Shown here one piece after another: positions 63,188 to 64,000 of a stretch of 64,000 nucleotides of DNA (its first letter is position 1; each line of letters starts with the position of its first letter). This stretch comes from Skermanella rosea (GTDB lineage: Bacteria; Pseudomonadota; Alphaproteobacteria; Azospirillales; Azospirillaceae): the NCBI RefSeq assembly GCF_016806835.2, contig NZ_CP086111.1, positions 4,767,471-4,831,470 on the forward strand, given 5' to 3'. The translations under genes and the position numbers were made by a program. The notes beneath the pieces are model-generated. The model was not told the origin of the DNA, ran no database searches, and saw only the letters and a program-made list of their open reading frames with translations.

Positions 63188-64000
63188 ATGATGGAGCTGC
63201 TGGGGATTCCGCCCCAGGTCCTGTTCGGTCAGCTCCTGCTGGGGCTGATCAACGGGTCCTTCTACGCCCTGCTGAGCCTCGGGCTGGCCGTCATCTTCGG
63301 CATGCTCAACGTCATCAACTTCGCGCACGGCGCCCAGTACATGCTGGGCGCCTTCGCGGCGTGGATGCTGCTGAAGTTCGCCGGGATCAACTACTGGCTG
63401 GCCCTGGTGCTGGCCCCGGTGCTGGTCGGCCTGCTCGGCGTCGTGCTGGAGAAGCTGATGCTCAGCCGGCTCTACAAGCTCGACCACCTCTATGGCCTGC
63501 TGCTCACCTTCGGCCTCGCCCTGATCATCGAGGGCATGTTCCGCCACTGGTACGGCGTCTCCGGACAGCCCTACCCGATCCCCCAGGCGCTCGCCGGCGG
63601 CTACAACCTCGGCTTCATGTTCCTGCCGACATACCGCGGCTGGGTCGTCGCCGTCTCGCTGGTGGTCTGCTTCGGCACCTGGTTCATGATCGAGCGCACG
63701 AGGCTGGGAGCATACCTGCGCGCCGCCACCGAGAACCCGGTGCTGGTCCAGGCCTTCGGCATCAACGTCCCGGTCATGATCACCGCCACGTACGGCTTCG
63801 GCGTGGCGCTCGCCGGCCTGGCCGGCGTGCTCGCGGCGCCGATCTACCAGGTCAACCCGCTGATGGGATCGCACCTCATCATCGTCGTCTTCGCCGTCGT
63901 CGTGATCGGCGGCATGGGCTCGATCCTCGGGGCCGTGCTGACCGGCTTCATGCTCGGCATCCTGGAGGGCTTCACCAAGGTGTTCTACCCCGAGGCCTCC
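63188..64000 (+). CDS. livH: branched-chain amino-acid-type ABC transporter permease, cut by the right edge
   Basis: The first 271 codons of a LivH-like inner-membrane permease; the rest lies beyond the window. It has hydrophobic helices such as LLLGLINGSFYALLSLGLAV, then VINFAHGAQYMLGAFAAWML, LVLAPVLVGLLGVVLEKLML and GFGVALAGLAGVLAAPIYQV, plus the coupling region RLGAYLRAATENPVLVQAFG, which contacts the ATPase. The NFAHG motif is typical. ATG 63188 or 63191 could each be the start. A second permease (livM) would be expected next. Confidence 0.93.
   Translation, partial: MMELLGIPPQVLFGQLLLGLINGSFYALLSLGLAVIFGMLNVINFAHGAQYMLGAFAAWMLLKFAGINYWLALVLAPVLVGLLGVVLEKLMLSRLYKLDHLYGLLLTFGLALIIEGMFRHWYGVSGQPYPIPQALAGGYNLGFMFLPTYRGWVVAVSLVVCFGTWFMIERTRLGAYLRAATENPVLVQAFGINVPVMITATYGFGVALAGLAGVLAAPIYQVNPLMGSHLIIVVFAVVVIGGMGSILGAVLTGFMLGILEGFTKVFYPEAS

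Noticed and set aside
63128-63874. Long open frame on the minus strand
   Set aside because: It lies opposite the clear livH coding frame and has the His/Asp/Gln-rich composition of an antisense shadow in GC-rich DNA.

Overview
The window is GC-rich, tightly packed, strongly GC-codon-biased DNA. Gene content and order (pyrimidine 5'-nucleotidase - dapD - dapE; a full exosortase A / PEP-CTERM exopolysaccharide locus; HWE/HisKA_2 kinases; many two-component proteins) fit a chromosome of a Rhodospirillales alphaproteobacterium of Azospirillum/Skermanella type. That placement is inference from gene content only. I saw no tRNA, rRNA, CRISPR array, prophage or complete insertion sequence.

Layout. 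(1) 1-900: a scrap heap with the C-terminal part of a BrnT-like toxin, a frameshifted HTH antitoxin, a 52-bp fragment of a second HAD-nucleotidase copy, a MITE-like repeat and a small frameshifted gene on the minus strand. (2) 1050-5270: housekeeping genes, including lysine/peptidoglycan precursor genes dapD-dapE. (3) 5512-7740: a LuxR-type regulator with a degenerate receiver, plus a hybrid histidine kinase. (4) 7907-15168: prsK-prsR-prsT-methyltransferase, the sensor, sigma-54 activator and TPR protein of the PEP-CTERM/XrtA system. (5) 15277-20567: two glycosyltransferases and an O-antigen-ligase-type protein on the minus strand, divergent from another glycosyltransferase. (6) 20689-28053: accessory genes: a periplasmic binding protein, an Abi/HEPN-CBS protein, an AAC(3)-type acetyltransferase overlapping an alpha/alpha-barrel protein, a WalW-type deacetylase and a lipoprotein. 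(7) 28087-32817: a giant RTX protein with carbohydrate-binding modules. (8) 33780-34990: a two-gene, less GC-rich island pairing a SocA/YwgA-like protein with an HslV-like N-terminal-threonine hydrolase. (9) 35035-50929: an FkbM methyltransferase, then the main exopolysaccharide operon: export lipoprotein, chain-length determinant, tyrosine autokinase, outer-membrane barrel, ATPase, polysaccharide deacetylase, FemAB protein, glycosyltransferase, XrtA-EpsI fusion, small membrane protein, serine protease, GT39-type protein and a flavoprotein. (10) 50989-53994: a ThiF/E1-nitroreductase fusion with the XrtA-associated acyltransferase. (11) 54675-60283: YcsF/PxpA, a REP-palindrome field, a GapR-like protein, an HWE-type kinase with a receiver, and a compact LuxR-family ATPase regulator. 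(12) 60430-64000: a branched-chain amino-acid-type ABC transporter (livG-livF-binding protein-livH), cut by the right edge.

How the parts fit. PrsK/PrsR probably control, with sigma-54, expression of PEP-CTERM proteins and perhaps of the polysaccharide genes. The EPS operon builds, trims, exports and modifies a polysaccharide, while XrtA cleaves and transfers PEP-CTERM proteins. No protein with a recognisable PEP-CTERM tail is encoded in this window, so its substrates must lie elsewhere. The most novel-looking pieces are the SocA-like/HslV-like pair, the E1-nitroreductase/acyltransferase pair and the HEPN-CBS Abi protein.
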